Part shown: positions 16,678 to 31,700 of the stretch, in pieces
Layout of the letters: the number at the start of each line of letters is the position of its first letter
Position numbering within the stretch: the stretch's first letter is position 1
NCBI RefSeq assembly: GCF_900608595.1
Contig: NZ_UWYY01000003.1
Location: 248,001 to 312,000 of the forward strand
From: Promicromonospora panici
GTDB lineage: Bacteria > Actinomycetota > Actinomycetes > Actinomycetales > Cellulomonadaceae
Length of the DNA: 64,000 bases
Reading direction: 5' to 3'
Made by a program: the position numbers and the translations under genes
The notes under the pieces: generated by a model
The model's input: only the letters and a program-made list of their open reading frames with translations
The model's database searches: none
What the model was told of the DNA's origin: nothing

Positions 16678-17552
16678 CAGTCCACCTCCGGTCGGAGCGC
16701 GCGGATGTAGATCACGGAGAAGACCGCGCCCACGATGATCATCACTGTCGCGATGGCCGTGCCGTAGCCGACCTGCGCGAACTTGAACGCCTCCTGGTAG
16801 GCGAGGATCGGCAGGGTCGAGCTGTCGGTGCCGGGGCCGCCGCCGGTCATCACGTAGATCAGCGTGAACACGGACAGGGTCTGCAGCGTGGTGAGCATCA
16901 GGTTGGTCGAGATGCTGCGCCGGATGACCGGCAAGGTCACCCAGGCGAGCCGCTGCATGCCGTTCGCGCCGTCGAGCTGGGCGGCCTCGGTGAGTTCCGG
17001 CGGCACCTCGGCGAGTGCGGCCGAGTAGACCATCATCGAGAAGGCCGTACCGCGCCAGATGTTGGCGACGATCACCGCGAGCATCGGTGTGGAGTACAGC
17101 CAGTCGGGCCCGGTGACCCCGATCCCGGCGAGCATCGTGTTCAGCGTGCCCTCGGAATGGAAGAACGCGTACGCGGCGAACGCGGCCACGATCTCGGGCA
17201 GCACCCACGCGGCGACCACGACGGTCGAGGCGATCGACCGCACCGGCTTGACCGCCGATCGGAGGAGCCCCGCGAGCAGGATGCCCATCACGTTCTGCCC
17301 CACAACGGCGGAGAGGAACACGAAGACAACCGTGAGCCAGAGGGACTTGGGGAACTCTGGGTCGCCGAGCAGGGCCGTGTAGTTGTCGAGCCCTATCCAT
17401 TCCGGGTTCAGGGCCGCCGGCCCCGTGAGCGCGGCGTTCGTGAACGAGCCGTAGAACGACCACACCACGGGGCCCAGCATGAAGAGCGCGAGCAGGACGA
17501 CGGCGGGCGCGAGCGGAACCACCCGCGCCACGCCGCGGGACGTGACGGCCAT
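16677..17552 (-). CDS. Carbohydrate ABC transporter permease, MalF type
   Basis: A 291-residue permease with six predicted helices and an EAA loop, EVPPELTEAAQLDGANGMQRLAWVTLPVIRR, near residue 180. The periplasmic segment NPEWIGLDNYTALLGDPEF after the first helix is typical of MalF/UgpA-like subunits. It is the middle gene of a three-gene operon: the binding protein ends 3 nt upstream and the MalG partner overlaps by TGATG. No nucleotide-binding subunit is encoded nearby, as in many actinobacterial sugar importers that share a common MsiK-type ATPase. Confidence 0.92.
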   Translation of the reverse strand: MAVTSRGVARVVPLAPAVVLLALFMLGPVVWSFYGSFTNAALTGPAALNPEWIGLDNYTALLGDPEFPKSLWLTVVFVFLSAVVGQNVMGILLAGLLRSAVKPVRSIASTVVVAAWVLPEIVAAFAAYAFFHSEGTLNTMLAGIGVTGPDWLYSTPMLAVIVANIWRGTAFSMMVYSAALAEVPPELTEAAQLDGANGMQRLAWVTLPVIRRSISTNLMLTTLQTLSVFTLIYVMTGGGPGTDSSTLPILAYQEAFKFAQVGYGTAIATVMIIVGAVFSVIYIRALRPEVD

Positions 17553-17555
17553 GGA

Positions 17556-18905
17556 TCAGCCCTGGGTCGTGTTCTCGTCGCCGACGATGCCGGCAACCGC
17601 CTCGTCGTAGGCGGCCGCCGCCTCCTCCGGCGTCTGCTGGCCGGTCATGACGGCCTCCATCGCCACCATGATCTCGTTGGAGACCTTCGGATAGTCCGAG
17701 GTCGCGGGCCGGAAGTTGGTCACGTCGACGAGGTCGGTGAAGAACTTCGTGGTCGGGTTCGACTTGGTGTACTCCGGGTCCTCCGCGACGTCGGTGCGCA
17801 CCGCGATCTGGCTGTTCGCGACGTCGAACCACAGGGAGTTCTCCCGGTTCAGGGCCATCGAGATGAACTCGAACGCGGCGTCCGGGTTCTCGGAGCCGGC
17901 GCCCATCGCGAGGGTCCAGCCGCCGGACATGCTCACGGCGCCCGGGTCCTGGCCCTCCTGGGTGGGCATGGGCGCCGTGCCCATCTTCTCGGACCACTCG
18001 GGCCACGGCGCGGCGCCGGACTCGAGCCAGTTGCCCGCTACCCAGGAGCCGTCCAGCGCGATGCCGACCCTGCCCTCGGGCAGCCACTCGCCCTGCACGG
18101 TGTTGCCGATGTTGGTGTCGAGCGCCTGCTGCGGAGTGGGCGCGAGGCCCTCGGTGAACACGGTCTCGACGAACCCGAGTGCGTCGATGAAGCCCTGCGA
18201 GCCGAGCACCCACTTGCCGTCCTCGTAGAGCGTGTCGCCAGTGCCGTACAGCAGCATCTCGAAGCCCTGCATCACCGCCGCCTCGCCCTGGGGCTTACCG
18301 GAGTACATGTTGAACGGCACGACGTCAGGATCGGACTCCTTGATGGTCCGCGCCGCCTCCAGCAGCTCGTCCCACGACTTCGGCGCCCAGTCCTCGGGCA
18401 GGCCCGCCTTGGCGAGCACGTCCTTGTTGAACCAGAGGCCGCGGGTGTCGGTGCCCATGGAGACGCCGTAGGTCTTGCCGTCGTCGCCCGCGCCGGCCTC
18501 CTTGGCGCCGTCGACGAACTGGTCCCACTCGTCCCACTCCGCCAGGTAGTCGTCCAGCGGTTGGAGGTACCCGGCCTCGACGTCGGACTTGATCATGAAC
18601 GTGTCCTCGTACATGACGTCCGGTGCGGTGCTGGGCGACCGGTTCATCAGGGCGAGCTTGGTGAAGTAGTCGTTCTGCTGCGCCTCGATGGGCACCAGCT
18701 CGACCGTGATGCCGGGGTTGGCCTCCTCGAAGGCGGGCTTGACCTTCTTGAACAGCTCGTCCGCCTGCGTGAAGTTGCCGAACTTCTGGTAGGCGACGGT
18801 GATCGTGGAGTCGTCGGCCGCGCCCCCGCCGGAGCCGCAGGCGGCGAGCGAGAGGGCGAGCGCCGCGGCCGTGACGGGTGCGACAAAGAATCGAGCGGTG
18901 CGCAT
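17556..18905 (-). CDS. Sugar-binding lipoprotein of ABC importer
   Basis: A 449-residue extracellular solute-binding protein family 1 member. The signal peptide MRTARFFVAPVTAAALALS ends in the lipobox LAAC, giving a lipid-anchored Cys near residue 22. The mature part has typical elements: ITVAYQKFGNFTQADELFKKVKPAFEEANPGITVELVPIEAQQ, MYEDTFMIKSDVEAGYLQPLDDYL and GLWFNKDVLAKAGLPEDWAPKSWDELLEAARTI. The ATG at 18905 is chosen for its GGGAG ribosome binding site 5 nt upstream and the proper signal peptide. The ligand is probably a maltooligosaccharide, from the amylopullulanase next door. A LacI-type operator lies about 105 nt upstream. Confidence 0.9.
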   Translation of the reverse strand: MRTARFFVAPVTAAALALSLAACGSGGGAADDSTITVAYQKFGNFTQADELFKKVKPAFEEANPGITVELVPIEAQQNDYFTKLALMNRSPSTAPDVMYEDTFMIKSDVEAGYLQPLDDYLAEWDEWDQFVDGAKEAGAGDDGKTYGVSMGTDTRGLWFNKDVLAKAGLPEDWAPKSWDELLEAARTIKESDPDVVPFNMYSGKPQGEAAVMQGFEMLLYGTGDTLYEDGKWVLGSQGFIDALGFVETVFTEGLAPTPQQALDTNIGNTVQGEWLPEGRVGIALDGSWVAGNWLESGAAPWPEWSEKMGTAPMPTQEGQDPGAVSMSGGWTLAMGAGSENPDAAFEFISMALNRENSLWFDVANSQIAVRTDVAEDPEYTKSNPTTKFFTDLVDVTNFRPATSDYPKVSNEIMVAMEAVMTGQQTPEEAAAAYDEAVAGIVGDENTTQG

Positions 18906-19008
18906 GAAGCTCCCTTGCGTCGTGCGATGCCCGGCAACACCGCCGGACAAGCTGAGGCACACGATTCACCCCCGGCGGGCCGTGAGTCAAGAGACGCACC
19001 GCAACAAT

Positions 19009-19022
19009 TGTCAGCGCTGTCA
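19009..19022 (-). promoter_or_regulatory. LacI/CcpA-type operator upstream of the sugar importer
   Basis: TGTCAGCGCTGTCA has the central CG and flanking TG...CA of LacI-family operators (core CAGCGCTG is palindromic). It sits about 105 nt before the binding-protein start, in the probable promoter region. No LacI-family repressor is encoded in the window. Confidence 0.55.
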
Positions 19023-19072
19023 CATCCGGGGACCACGCGGCCCGACGAGGAGACCGGCGGCAGGCCCGCCGC

Positions 19073-19195
19073 CGCCGAGTGCAGACTTGGTCACCGCCCC
19101 CTCTGCCGACTGCAGACCTGGTTGCGGGCGGGGGCACCGCAACCGCAACCAGGTCTGCACTCGGCGCTGGTGGTGGCAGCCAGGTCTGCAGTCGG
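19073..19195. repeat. Nested double inverted repeat (family D)
   Basis: Four copies of a 14-mer like gactgcagacctgg occur, two forward (19077-19090, 19108-19121) and two inverted (19149-19162, 19180-19193). The inner pair forms a 22-bp stem with one mismatch (19105-19126 with 19144-19165) and a 17-nt loop. It lies at the 3' end of the amylopullulanase gene and just upstream of the importer operator, so it probably terminates the former. The forward-forward-inverted-inverted layout matches families A and B although the sequence differs. Confidence 0.85.
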
Positions 19196-19198
19196 CGA

Positions 19199-24820
<5,622 letters not shown>

Positions 24821-24874
24821 GGATGACCCCTTCGTCGTCCGGAACCCCAGTGTGGACCGAGGGCGACTGTAACG

Positions 24875-24895
24875 CTTGCAGAACGTTGCAGCAAG
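24875..24895 (-). promoter_or_regulatory. MalR-like operator upstream of the amylopullulanase
   Basis: The sequence cttgcagaacgttgcagcaag has CTTGC/GCAAG ends and an AACGTT core, about 55-75 nt before the start. Similar TTGC...GCAA sites bind MalR/Reg1-type LacI-family repressors at actinobacterial amylase genes, as I recall. An adjoining TGTAACGCTTGCA may be a second half-operator. The regulator is not in the window. Confidence 0.5.
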
Positions 24896-24952
24896 GCTTC
24901 TCGGTGACGAACCGCCGGACCGCTCGCCGGGTCAGTAGAAAGTCCGCGGGCG

Positions 24953-25399
24953 TCAGAGCGGGAGCTTGAAGCCCTCGTGCGACTGCTCGTAGCCCAGGGT
25001 TCGGTAGAACCGGTGGGCCTCGGGGCGTTGCTTGTCCGACGTCAGCTGGGCCAGCGTGCAGCCCTTCGCCCGGCCGCGTTCGTGCGCGTACTCCATCAGA
25101 CGGCGGCCGATGCCCTGCCCGCGTAGCGCGCTGTCCACCCGTACGGCCTCGACCTGGAGGCGGGAGGCGCCGTTGCGCGAGATGCCCGGGATGAACGTGA
25201 GCTGCATGACGCCGACCACGTCGCCGGCGAGCTCCGCCACGATCAGCTCGTTGTCCGGGCTCGCGGCGACGGCCTCGAACCCCTTGATGTGCGGCTCGCC
25301 GTAGCTGCCGGTGCGGCGGGCGGCGACGGCGTCGTCGGCGATGAGTTCGACGACCCGTTCGAGGTCGTCGCGCTTCGCCTCGCGAAAGGTGAGATCCAT
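24953..25399 (-). CDS. GNAT-family N-acetyltransferase
   Basis: A 148-residue acetyltransferase with the standard core: NELIVAELAGDVVGVMQLTFIPG, then LQVEAVRVDSALRGQGIGRRLMEYAHERGRAKGCTLAQLTSDKQRPEAHRFYRTLGYEQSHEGFKL. Motif A (RGQGIGRRL) is near residue 95. This short form resembles many stand-alone GNATs of unknown substrate that act on small molecules. TAGGCT lies 7 nt upstream of the ATG, indicating a leaderless start. The gene faces away from the MFS transporter, with family C repeat copy C1 between them. Confidence 0.87.
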   Translation of the reverse strand: MDLTFREAKRDDLERVVELIADDAVAARRTGSYGEPHIKGFEAVAASPDNELIVAELAGDVVGVMQLTFIPGISRNGASRLQVEAVRVDSALRGQGIGRRLMEYAHERGRAKGCTLAQLTSDKQRPEAHRFYRTLGYEQSHEGFKLPL

Positions 25400-25426
25400 G
25401 GACGTCAGCCTAAATTCGCCCCGACC

Positions 25427-25499
25427 TCTTGGTTGTGAGCGTGATCATTGCGCCCTAACCGGACGCGTAGTCGCAAGGATCGCGCCCACGGCCAATGGG
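25427..25499. repeat. Family C inverted repeat, copy C1
   Basis: An element of about 73 bp with left arm cttggttgtgagcgtgatca(ttgcg) and right arm cgcaaggatcgcgcccacgg(ccaa), with several wobble or mismatch positions. It lies between the divergent GNAT and MFS genes. Related copies are at 34919-34991 and 56286-56358. Confidence 0.85.
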
Positions 25500-25552
25500 T
25501 CTGGGTGGCGACTTACGATCTTGGGGTTGTCCCCTTTTCCGAGAGGCACTCC

Positions 25553-27028
25553 GTGACCAGCTCCCCCGCGCCGACCACCCCGGGCTCGACGCCGCGCAGC
25601 TCGTGGATCGCGCTCGCGGTGCTCATCCTCGGCGTCTCGATGGCCCTGCTCGACACGACGATCGTCAACGTCGCGCTGCCGACGATCCGGACGTCGCTCG
25701 ACGCGTCCGAGGGCACGCTGTCGTGGATCATCTCGGGCTACGCGCTGGCCTACGGCCTGGCCCTCATCCCCGCCGGCCGGGTGGGTGACCGCGTGGGCCA
25801 CAAGTGGGTGTTCATCGTGGGCCTGGCGGGGTTCACGCTCGCCAGCCTCTGGTGCGGGCTCGCGTCGGGCGCCGCCGAGCTGATCGTGGCCCGCGTGGTC
25901 CAGGGCCTCTGCGGCGGGATCTTTTTCCCGGCCGTGACGGCGCTGATCCAGCTGATGTTCACCGGCCGCACGCGCGGCAAGGCGTTCGCCGTGATGGGCG
26001 CGGCCATCGGATTCTCCACGGCCCTCGGGCCGATCGTCGGCGGCCTGCTGATCGAAGCGTTCGGCGAGAACGAGGGCTGGCGCTCGATCTTCTTCGTCAA
26101 CCTGCCGTTCGGGGTGATCGCGGTCGCCGCAGCGATCGTGCTCCTGCCCCGGATCGTCGTGGGCGGCGCCTCGCGCGGAGTCGACGGCGTCGGGCTGCTG
26201 CTGGTCACCGTTGCGCTCGTCGCCGTGCTGGTGCCGCTCATCGAGGGCGAGGACGCCGGCTGGCCGTGGTGGACCTGGACGTCCCTCGTGGCGGGCCTGC
26301 TGCTGCTCGTCGGATTCGCGTTCTGGGAGCGCCGGGTCGTGGCCCGCGGCAACAGCCCGCTCGTCCCGCCGCACCTGTTCTCGCACCGGGCCTTCACCGG
26401 CGGCGTCATCCTCGCGCTGGTCTACTTCGCGGCGTTCACCAGCATCTTCTTCACCGTCTCGATCTTCTGGCAGACCGGGCTGGGCCACTCGGCGCTGGCC
26501 AGCGGGCTGGTGTCCGTGCCGTTCGCCATCGGGTCGATAGTGGGGGCGTCGCAGAGCGAGCGCCTGGCCCACCGCCTCGGCCGACTCGTGCTCGTGATCG
26601 GCACCGGGATGGTCGCCCTGGGCCTGGTGTCGCTGTGGCTCGTGCTCTGGCTGGTGCCGACCGGCGACCTGACCAACTGGGACCTCGCGGCGCCGCTCCT
26701 GGTCGGTGGCCTCGGCAGCGGACTGTTCATCGCACCGAACGCCCAGTTCATCGTCGCGACGGTCGACCGAGACGAGGCCGGTGCGGCGTCCGGCGTGATC
26801 GGCACCATGCAGCGCATCGGCTCGGCGGCCGGCATCGCCGTCGTCGGCTCGGTGCTCTTCGGGTCGCTGGCGTTCCCGCCCGGCCGCCCGACGCCGGAGG
26901 TGGTCGCCGACGCCTTCGCCCAGGCCGCGACCATGGCGATGGGCACCAGCGCCGCGCTGTCCGTCGTGGCGTTCCTGCTGGTCTTCGCGCTGCCGCGGCG
27001 GGTGGACAGCCGAGTGGCCACCGCCTAG
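25553..27028 (+). CDS. DHA2-type (EmrB/QacA) MFS drug efflux transporter
   Basis: A 491-residue major facilitator protein with about 14 predicted helices. The DHA2 signature LDTTIVNVALPTIRTSLDAS lies in the first helix, followed by WIISGYALAYGLALIPAGRVGDRVGHKWVFIVGL (motif A) and ARVVQGLCGGIFFPAVTALI, and motif C-like GAAIGFSTALGPIVGGLLIE. It should export drugs or metabolites using the proton gradient. The GTG at 25553 is chosen for its GAGAGG ribosome binding site and because it starts just before the first helix; a TACGAT -10 box is at 25514-25519. An upstream in-frame extension would run through the family C repeat and is rejected. No regulator is adjacent. Confidence 0.92.
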   Translation: MTSSPAPTTPGSTPRSSWIALAVLILGVSMALLDTTIVNVALPTIRTSLDASEGTLSWIISGYALAYGLALIPAGRVGDRVGHKWVFIVGLAGFTLASLWCGLASGAAELIVARVVQGLCGGIFFPAVTALIQLMFTGRTRGKAFAVMGAAIGFSTALGPIVGGLLIEAFGENEGWRSIFFVNLPFGVIAVAAAIVLLPRIVVGGASRGVDGVGLLLVTVALVAVLVPLIEGEDAGWPWWTWTSLVAGLLLLVGFAFWERRVVARGNSPLVPPHLFSHRAFTGGVILALVYFAAFTSIFFTVSIFWQTGLGHSALASGLVSVPFAIGSIVGASQSERLAHRLGRLVLVIGTGMVALGLVSLWLVLWLVPTGDLTNWDLAAPLLVGGLGSGLFIAPNAQFIVATVDRDEAGAASGVIGTMQRIGSAAGIAVVGSVLFGSLAFPPGRPTPEVVADAFAQAATMAMGTSAALSVVAFLLVFALPRRVDSRVATA

Positions 27029-27113
27029 CGCCGTCCGGCCGCGCCCTGCGCTCGGCCAAGACCACCCGCTTCTTTCCTGGCGCGCCTCGGACGGGCGCCG
27101 GTACGTTCCGGCC

Positions 27114-28685
27114 ATGGCGGTCGCGTCCGCACCACCTGGCCCTGGCACCCACGGCCCCGGCGCCGAACCCGGGCCAGGCCCCGCACGCCCCCCGGACACC
27201 CTGCCCGCCGTCGCGTGGAGGCCTGTGGGCGCCGCGGTGCTGGTTCTCGGCGCTCTGCTGACCGCGGTCAGCACGCGGTACGGGTACCACCGGGACGAGC
27301 TCTACTTCCGCATGCTCGACCCGGCCTGGGGATACGTGGACCAGCCGCCCCTCACACCGTGGCTGGCGCGGACCTTCGCCGACCTGTTCGGCGACACGCT
27401 GCTGGTGATGCGGATCCCCGCGACGCTGGCGCACCTGGGCGCGATCGTCGTGATCGCTCTGGTCGCGCGTGAGCTGGGCGGACGGACTGGGGCACAGGCA
27501 CTGGCCGCCTGGGGGTACGGGACCGCGGCGATCCCGCTCGCGTTCGGGCACACGTTCCTCACCGCGAGCCTGGACCTGGTCGTGTGGCCGGCGGTGCTGC
27601 TGTGCGTGATCCGTGGCGTGCGGCGGGACCCCCGCTGGTGGCTCGCCGCCGGGCTGGTCACCGGCGTCGCGTTGTACAACAAGCTGCTGGTGGTGGCGCT
27701 GCTCTGCGGGATCCTGCTGGGGCTGCTGGTCGCCTGGCCCTGGCGGGGGCTGCGTGCATCGGGCGCCGCAGTCCGGTGGCCGCTCGCGACCGCCTGGCCC
27801 TGGGCCGGCGCGCTGCTCGCGCTGCTGCTGGGCCTGCCGAACCTGCTGTACCAGGCCACGAACGGCTGGCCGCAGCTCGCGATGGGCGCCGCGCTCGGCG
27901 AGAACAACGCCGCCGACGTGCGCGCCGAGATGTGGCTGTTCCAGCTCCTCACGCTCGGGCCGCCACTGACCCTGGTCTGGGTGGCAGGCCTGGTGTGGGT
28001 GTGGCGTCGCCGGCCCACGCTGCGCTTCCTGGTGGTCGCGTATCCCGTGCTGCTCGTGTTCACCTATGCGGCCGGGTCCCAGACGTACTACGCGACCGGC
28101 CTGCTGGCGGTGCTGTTCGCCGCGGGCTGCGTTCCCGTCGCGGCCTGGGCCCGCACGGCGTGGCGGCGGGTGGTCGTCGTGCTGGTCGTGCTGCTGAACG
28201 CCGTGTCGTGCCTGGTCATCAGCCTGCCATTGGTGCCGGTCAACGAGCTCGGCGAGACCCCGGTCGCCGACATCAACTCCTCGGCGCAGGACGCCGTCGG
28301 CTGGCCGGAGTACGTCCGGCAGATCGCCGACGTGTACTCCGCGCTGCCCGCCGCCGACCAGGACCGGGCCGTGATCCTGACCCAGAACTACGGCGAAGCG
28401 GGAGCCGTGGACCGGTTCGGCGCCGACCACGGGCTGCCCCCGGTCTACTCGGGACACAATCAGCTCTGGGAGTACGGGCCGCCGCCCGGCGCCGCGACGG
28501 TCGCGGTCGTGGTGACCGAGGCCCCCGGCGCCTGGGACCACCGCTTCGCGGAGTGCGCGGTCCGGGGCGAGCTCGACAACGGCGTCGGCGTCGACAACGA
28601 GGAGCAGGGCGTGTCGATCCTGGTGTGCCGTGATCCCGCGGGTGGCTGGGCCGCCGTGTGGCCAGGCCTGCGGCACCTGGACTGA
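27114..28685 (+). CDS. GT39/ArnT-like membrane glycosyltransferase
   Basis: A 523-residue GT-C fold protein with about 11 helices. After a Pro/Gly-rich cytoplasmic N-terminus and the first helix comes the catalytic loop STRYGYHRDELYFRMLDPAWGYVDQPPLTPWLARTFADLFG (about residues 53-93), whose HRDEL and DQPPL match the PMT/ArnT family. Such enzymes transfer a sugar from a polyprenyl phosphate donor to a protein or lipid outside the membrane. A C-terminal soluble region (about 400-523) includes ILTQNYGEAGAVDRFG. TACGTT ends 6 nt before the ATG, so it is leaderless. The stop lies inside a 34-bp perfect palindrome shared with the convergent ABC gene. Confidence 0.85.
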   Translation: MAVASAPPGPGTHGPGAEPGPGPARPPDTLPAVAWRPVGAAVLVLGALLTAVSTRYGYHRDELYFRMLDPAWGYVDQPPLTPWLARTFADLFGDTLLVMRIPATLAHLGAIVVIALVARELGGRTGAQALAAWGYGTAAIPLAFGHTFLTASLDLVVWPAVLLCVIRGVRRDPRWWLAAGLVTGVALYNKLLVVALLCGILLGLLVAWPWRGLRASGAAVRWPLATAWPWAGALLALLLGLPNLLYQATNGWPQLAMGAALGENNAADVRAEMWLFQLLTLGPPLTLVWVAGLVWVWRRRPTLRFLVVAYPVLLVFTYAAGSQTYYATGLLAVLFAAGCVPVAAWARTAWRRVVVVLVVLLNAVSCLVISLPLVPVNELGETPVADINSSAQDAVGWPEYVRQIADVYSALPAADQDRAVILTQNYGEAGAVDRFGADHGLPPVYSGHNQLWEYGPPPGAATVAVVVTEAPGAWDHRFAECAVRGELDNGVGVDNEEQGVSILVCRDPAGGWAAVWPGLRHLD

Positions 28686-28705
28686 CGCGCGTCAGTCCAG
28701 GTGCC
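28672..28705. terminator. 34-bp perfect palindrome between convergent genes
   Basis: The arms ggcacctggactgac (28672-28686) and gtcagtccaggtgcc (28691-28705) are perfectly complementary around gcgc. The element contains the last codons and stop of the GT39-like gene and ends at the stop codon of the ABC exporter gene, so one sequence serves as the terminator for both strands. Confidence 0.85.
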
Positions 28706-31700
28706 TCAGCCCGCCAAGTGGCTCCACTTCGGCGCGAGGCCGGCCCACGGCCCGACGTCGGCCACCTTGCCGTCGACCAGCACGACCACGCGGTCCGCGC
28801 GGGCCAGCGCCGCACGCTTCGACGTCGCGCCGACCACCGTGGTGCCCCGCTCCCGCAGCGCCGCCCACAGCTCGATCTCGGTCGAGGCGTCCAGCGCGCT
28901 GGAGACGTCGTCGGCGAGCAGGAGCTCGGTCTCCGCGGCGAGCGCCCGGGCGAGCGCGAGGCGCTGCACCTGGCCGCCGGACAGGCGGACACCGCGGTGC
29001 CCGACGAGGGCGTGCGGACCGCCGGCCTCCTCCATGTCCTGCGCGAGCCGGGCGCCCTGCACCGGGCCGACGATGTCGCGCGCGTGGTCGAGCCGGACGT
29101 TGTCGGAGAACGTGCCGGACAGCACGCGCGGCACCTGGGCCACGTGCGCCACCTGGCCGGGGCGCAGGAACGCCTGGGCGTCGGTCACCTCGGTCCCGTT
29201 CCACCGGACGTCGCCCGTGTGCTCCATGAGCCCGGCCAGCGCGGACAGCAGCGACGACTTGCCCGACCCGACCTGCCCGAGCAGGAGCACGAGCTCGCCG
29301 CGCCGGATCTCGAGGTCGACGTCGGAGACGCCGATCGTGCCGTCGTCGTGCACAGCGGTGAGGTTGCGCAGCTCGAGGCGCTCCAGGGGCTCGCGCGGAG
29401 CCGGCTCGGGCGCGGGCGCCGAACCCGTCACCAGATCGACGTCCTGCTGCCGCGACACGAGGTCCGCACCGCCCGCGAAGCGCGCCGTGGCCACCTGCCA
29501 GGCCCTGGTGCCCGGCGCCTCGGTGACCACCGCACCCGCGACGACGCCGAACCAGGCGAAGCCCATCACGGCGCTCGCCACGAGCAGCGTGGTGGCCAGG
29601 TCCCACCTGTCGGTCAGGTAGAACGCCCAGGCCGTGACCACACCGACGTACAGGGTCACCAGGGGAACCGAGTCGAGCACCGCCTGCACCCGGTGCTCGA
29701 AGATCGCCGCCGTGACGCGGCCCGAGTCGACCTCGCCGAGGTGCCGGCGGACGTCGGGGGTGCGCGCGGCCAGCTTCACCGTGCGTGCCGAGTCGAGCGC
29801 CGACACCAGGGCGCGGCCGAACCGCGCGCGTGCCGCCGACGAGCCCGCCGCGGAGCGGCCGGCGATCGGCCTCCCGATCGCGGAGGCCAGGGCCGAGACC
29901 ACCATGACCGCCAGCAGGACGGCGCCAGCGGTCCAGGTGCCGCTGATCAGCGCCGTGACGGCGACGATCAGGAGCCCGTTGGCGAAGTCGATCCAACGGT
30001 CCGCGTACCGCACGAACCGGTCGGCGTCCATGGACCGGGCCACCACCTCACCGGGCGGCGTGGCGGGCAGCCGGTACTGCCGGGTCTGCCCGTACATGAC
30101 CGACATCCGGATCCGCAGCAGCACCTCGATCCACCAGCGCGGGTACACCCCCATCGCCCTTGAGACGAACAGCGGCTGCATCAGCAGGAGCGCCGCGAGC
30201 GCGACCAGCAGGCCAACGGGCAGCTCGCCCGCCCCGACCTCCTCGACCGTGCGGCCCCACAGGAATCCGGTGACCGCTCCCTGCGCCGCGACCAGGCTGG
30301 TCAGGAGGAACAGAGCTGCGCCGAACAGGCCCCACTTCGGGCGGATGAACAGGGCGTGCAGCACGCCGCGCGCGAGGCTCGGGCCGTCACCGGGCTCGGC
30401 CAGGTCGGGCGGGGTTCCCGCCCGACGTCGGCCGCCGACCGCGTCGGGCTCTGCTGTCGGGGGCTCGGCGGTGTCGGGCTCGGCGGTGTCGGGCTCGGCG
30501 GTGTCGGGCTCGGCGGTGTCGGGCGCGGTGGTGCCGTCGGCACCGTCCGGAACGGATCCGTTGTCCTGGCCGGCCTGCACGACCGGAGCCTCGACCGACT
30601 GGGCGCGTGCCTCTGCAGTGGCGTCGGTCCGGCTCGTCGCCGCGGAGTCGTCCAGCGAACCGTCGCTCGCGCCGGCCTCCAGCAGCGTACGGAACGGGCC
30701 CGGCGTGTGAGCGAGCACCGCGCGCGGCCCCTGCTGCACTACTCGGCCGTGGTCGAGTACTGCGACGAGATCGGCCCGCTCGATGGTGCCGAGCCGGTGC
30801 GCGATCAGCACGCCGGTGCGCCCGGTGAGCAGCCGGTCGGATGCGGCCACGACGCGTGCCTCGGTGAGCGGGTCCATCCGTGCGGTCGCCTCGTCGAGCA
30901 CGACGAGCTGGACGTGCCGCACGAGGAGCCGGGCGAACGCGACGAGCTGCTCCTCGCCCGCCGATAGCGTGGTGCCGCCCGGGCCGAGCAATGTCTCCAG
31001 GCCGTCCGGCATGCCCTCCACCCAGTCGGTGAGCCCGAGCTCGCGGACGGCGCTCTCGATGCCGGACCGCGGGACGTCCGCGAACAGCGCGATGTTCTCC
31101 GCGAGGGTGCCGGCGATGATCTCCGTGCGCTGGGTGACCACACCCACGGCGCCGCGCAGCTTCTGCAGGTCCAGGTCGCGCACGTCTGCACCGCCGAGGA
31201 ACACCGAGCCCCGCTCCGGCTCCACGGCGCGCGACAGCAGCGCGGCGAGCGTCGACTTGCCCGAGCCCGTCCGACCCACGAGCGCGATCGTGTCCCCGGC
31301 GGGCACCGTCAGATCGACACCCGTCAGGGCGAACGTGCCCTCGTCGTAGGCGAAGGTCAGGTCGCGCACCTCGAGCCCGAGCGGCCCGGCCGGGAGGTCG
31401 TCGCCGCCCTCTGGCTCGGGCTCGACCGCCAGCATCTGCCGGATGCGCAGCACCGCGCCGAGGCCCTCCTGGATGTCCGGCAGGTGGTGCACGAGGTTGT
31501 CCATCTGCCCCACGAACATCGCGGTGACCAGGAACAGCGTGACCAGCTGCTGGACCGACAGGTCGCCCCCGGAGGCCACCACCGCGCAGACGACGGCGGT
31601 CCCGGCCAGCAGGGCGTACATCACGAGGCCGGCCCGCCGCAGCAGGGTCTCCTCGATACGCACCACCGCACGGAACTTCTCGTGCACGACCGCCGAGAGC

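Noticed and set aside
15787..18213. An 808-codon frame joining the MalG gene with upstream sequence
   Set aside because: It runs in a different frame through the MalF gene and part of the binding-protein gene; only the last 296 codons show permease features, and a TGATG overlap marks the true start.
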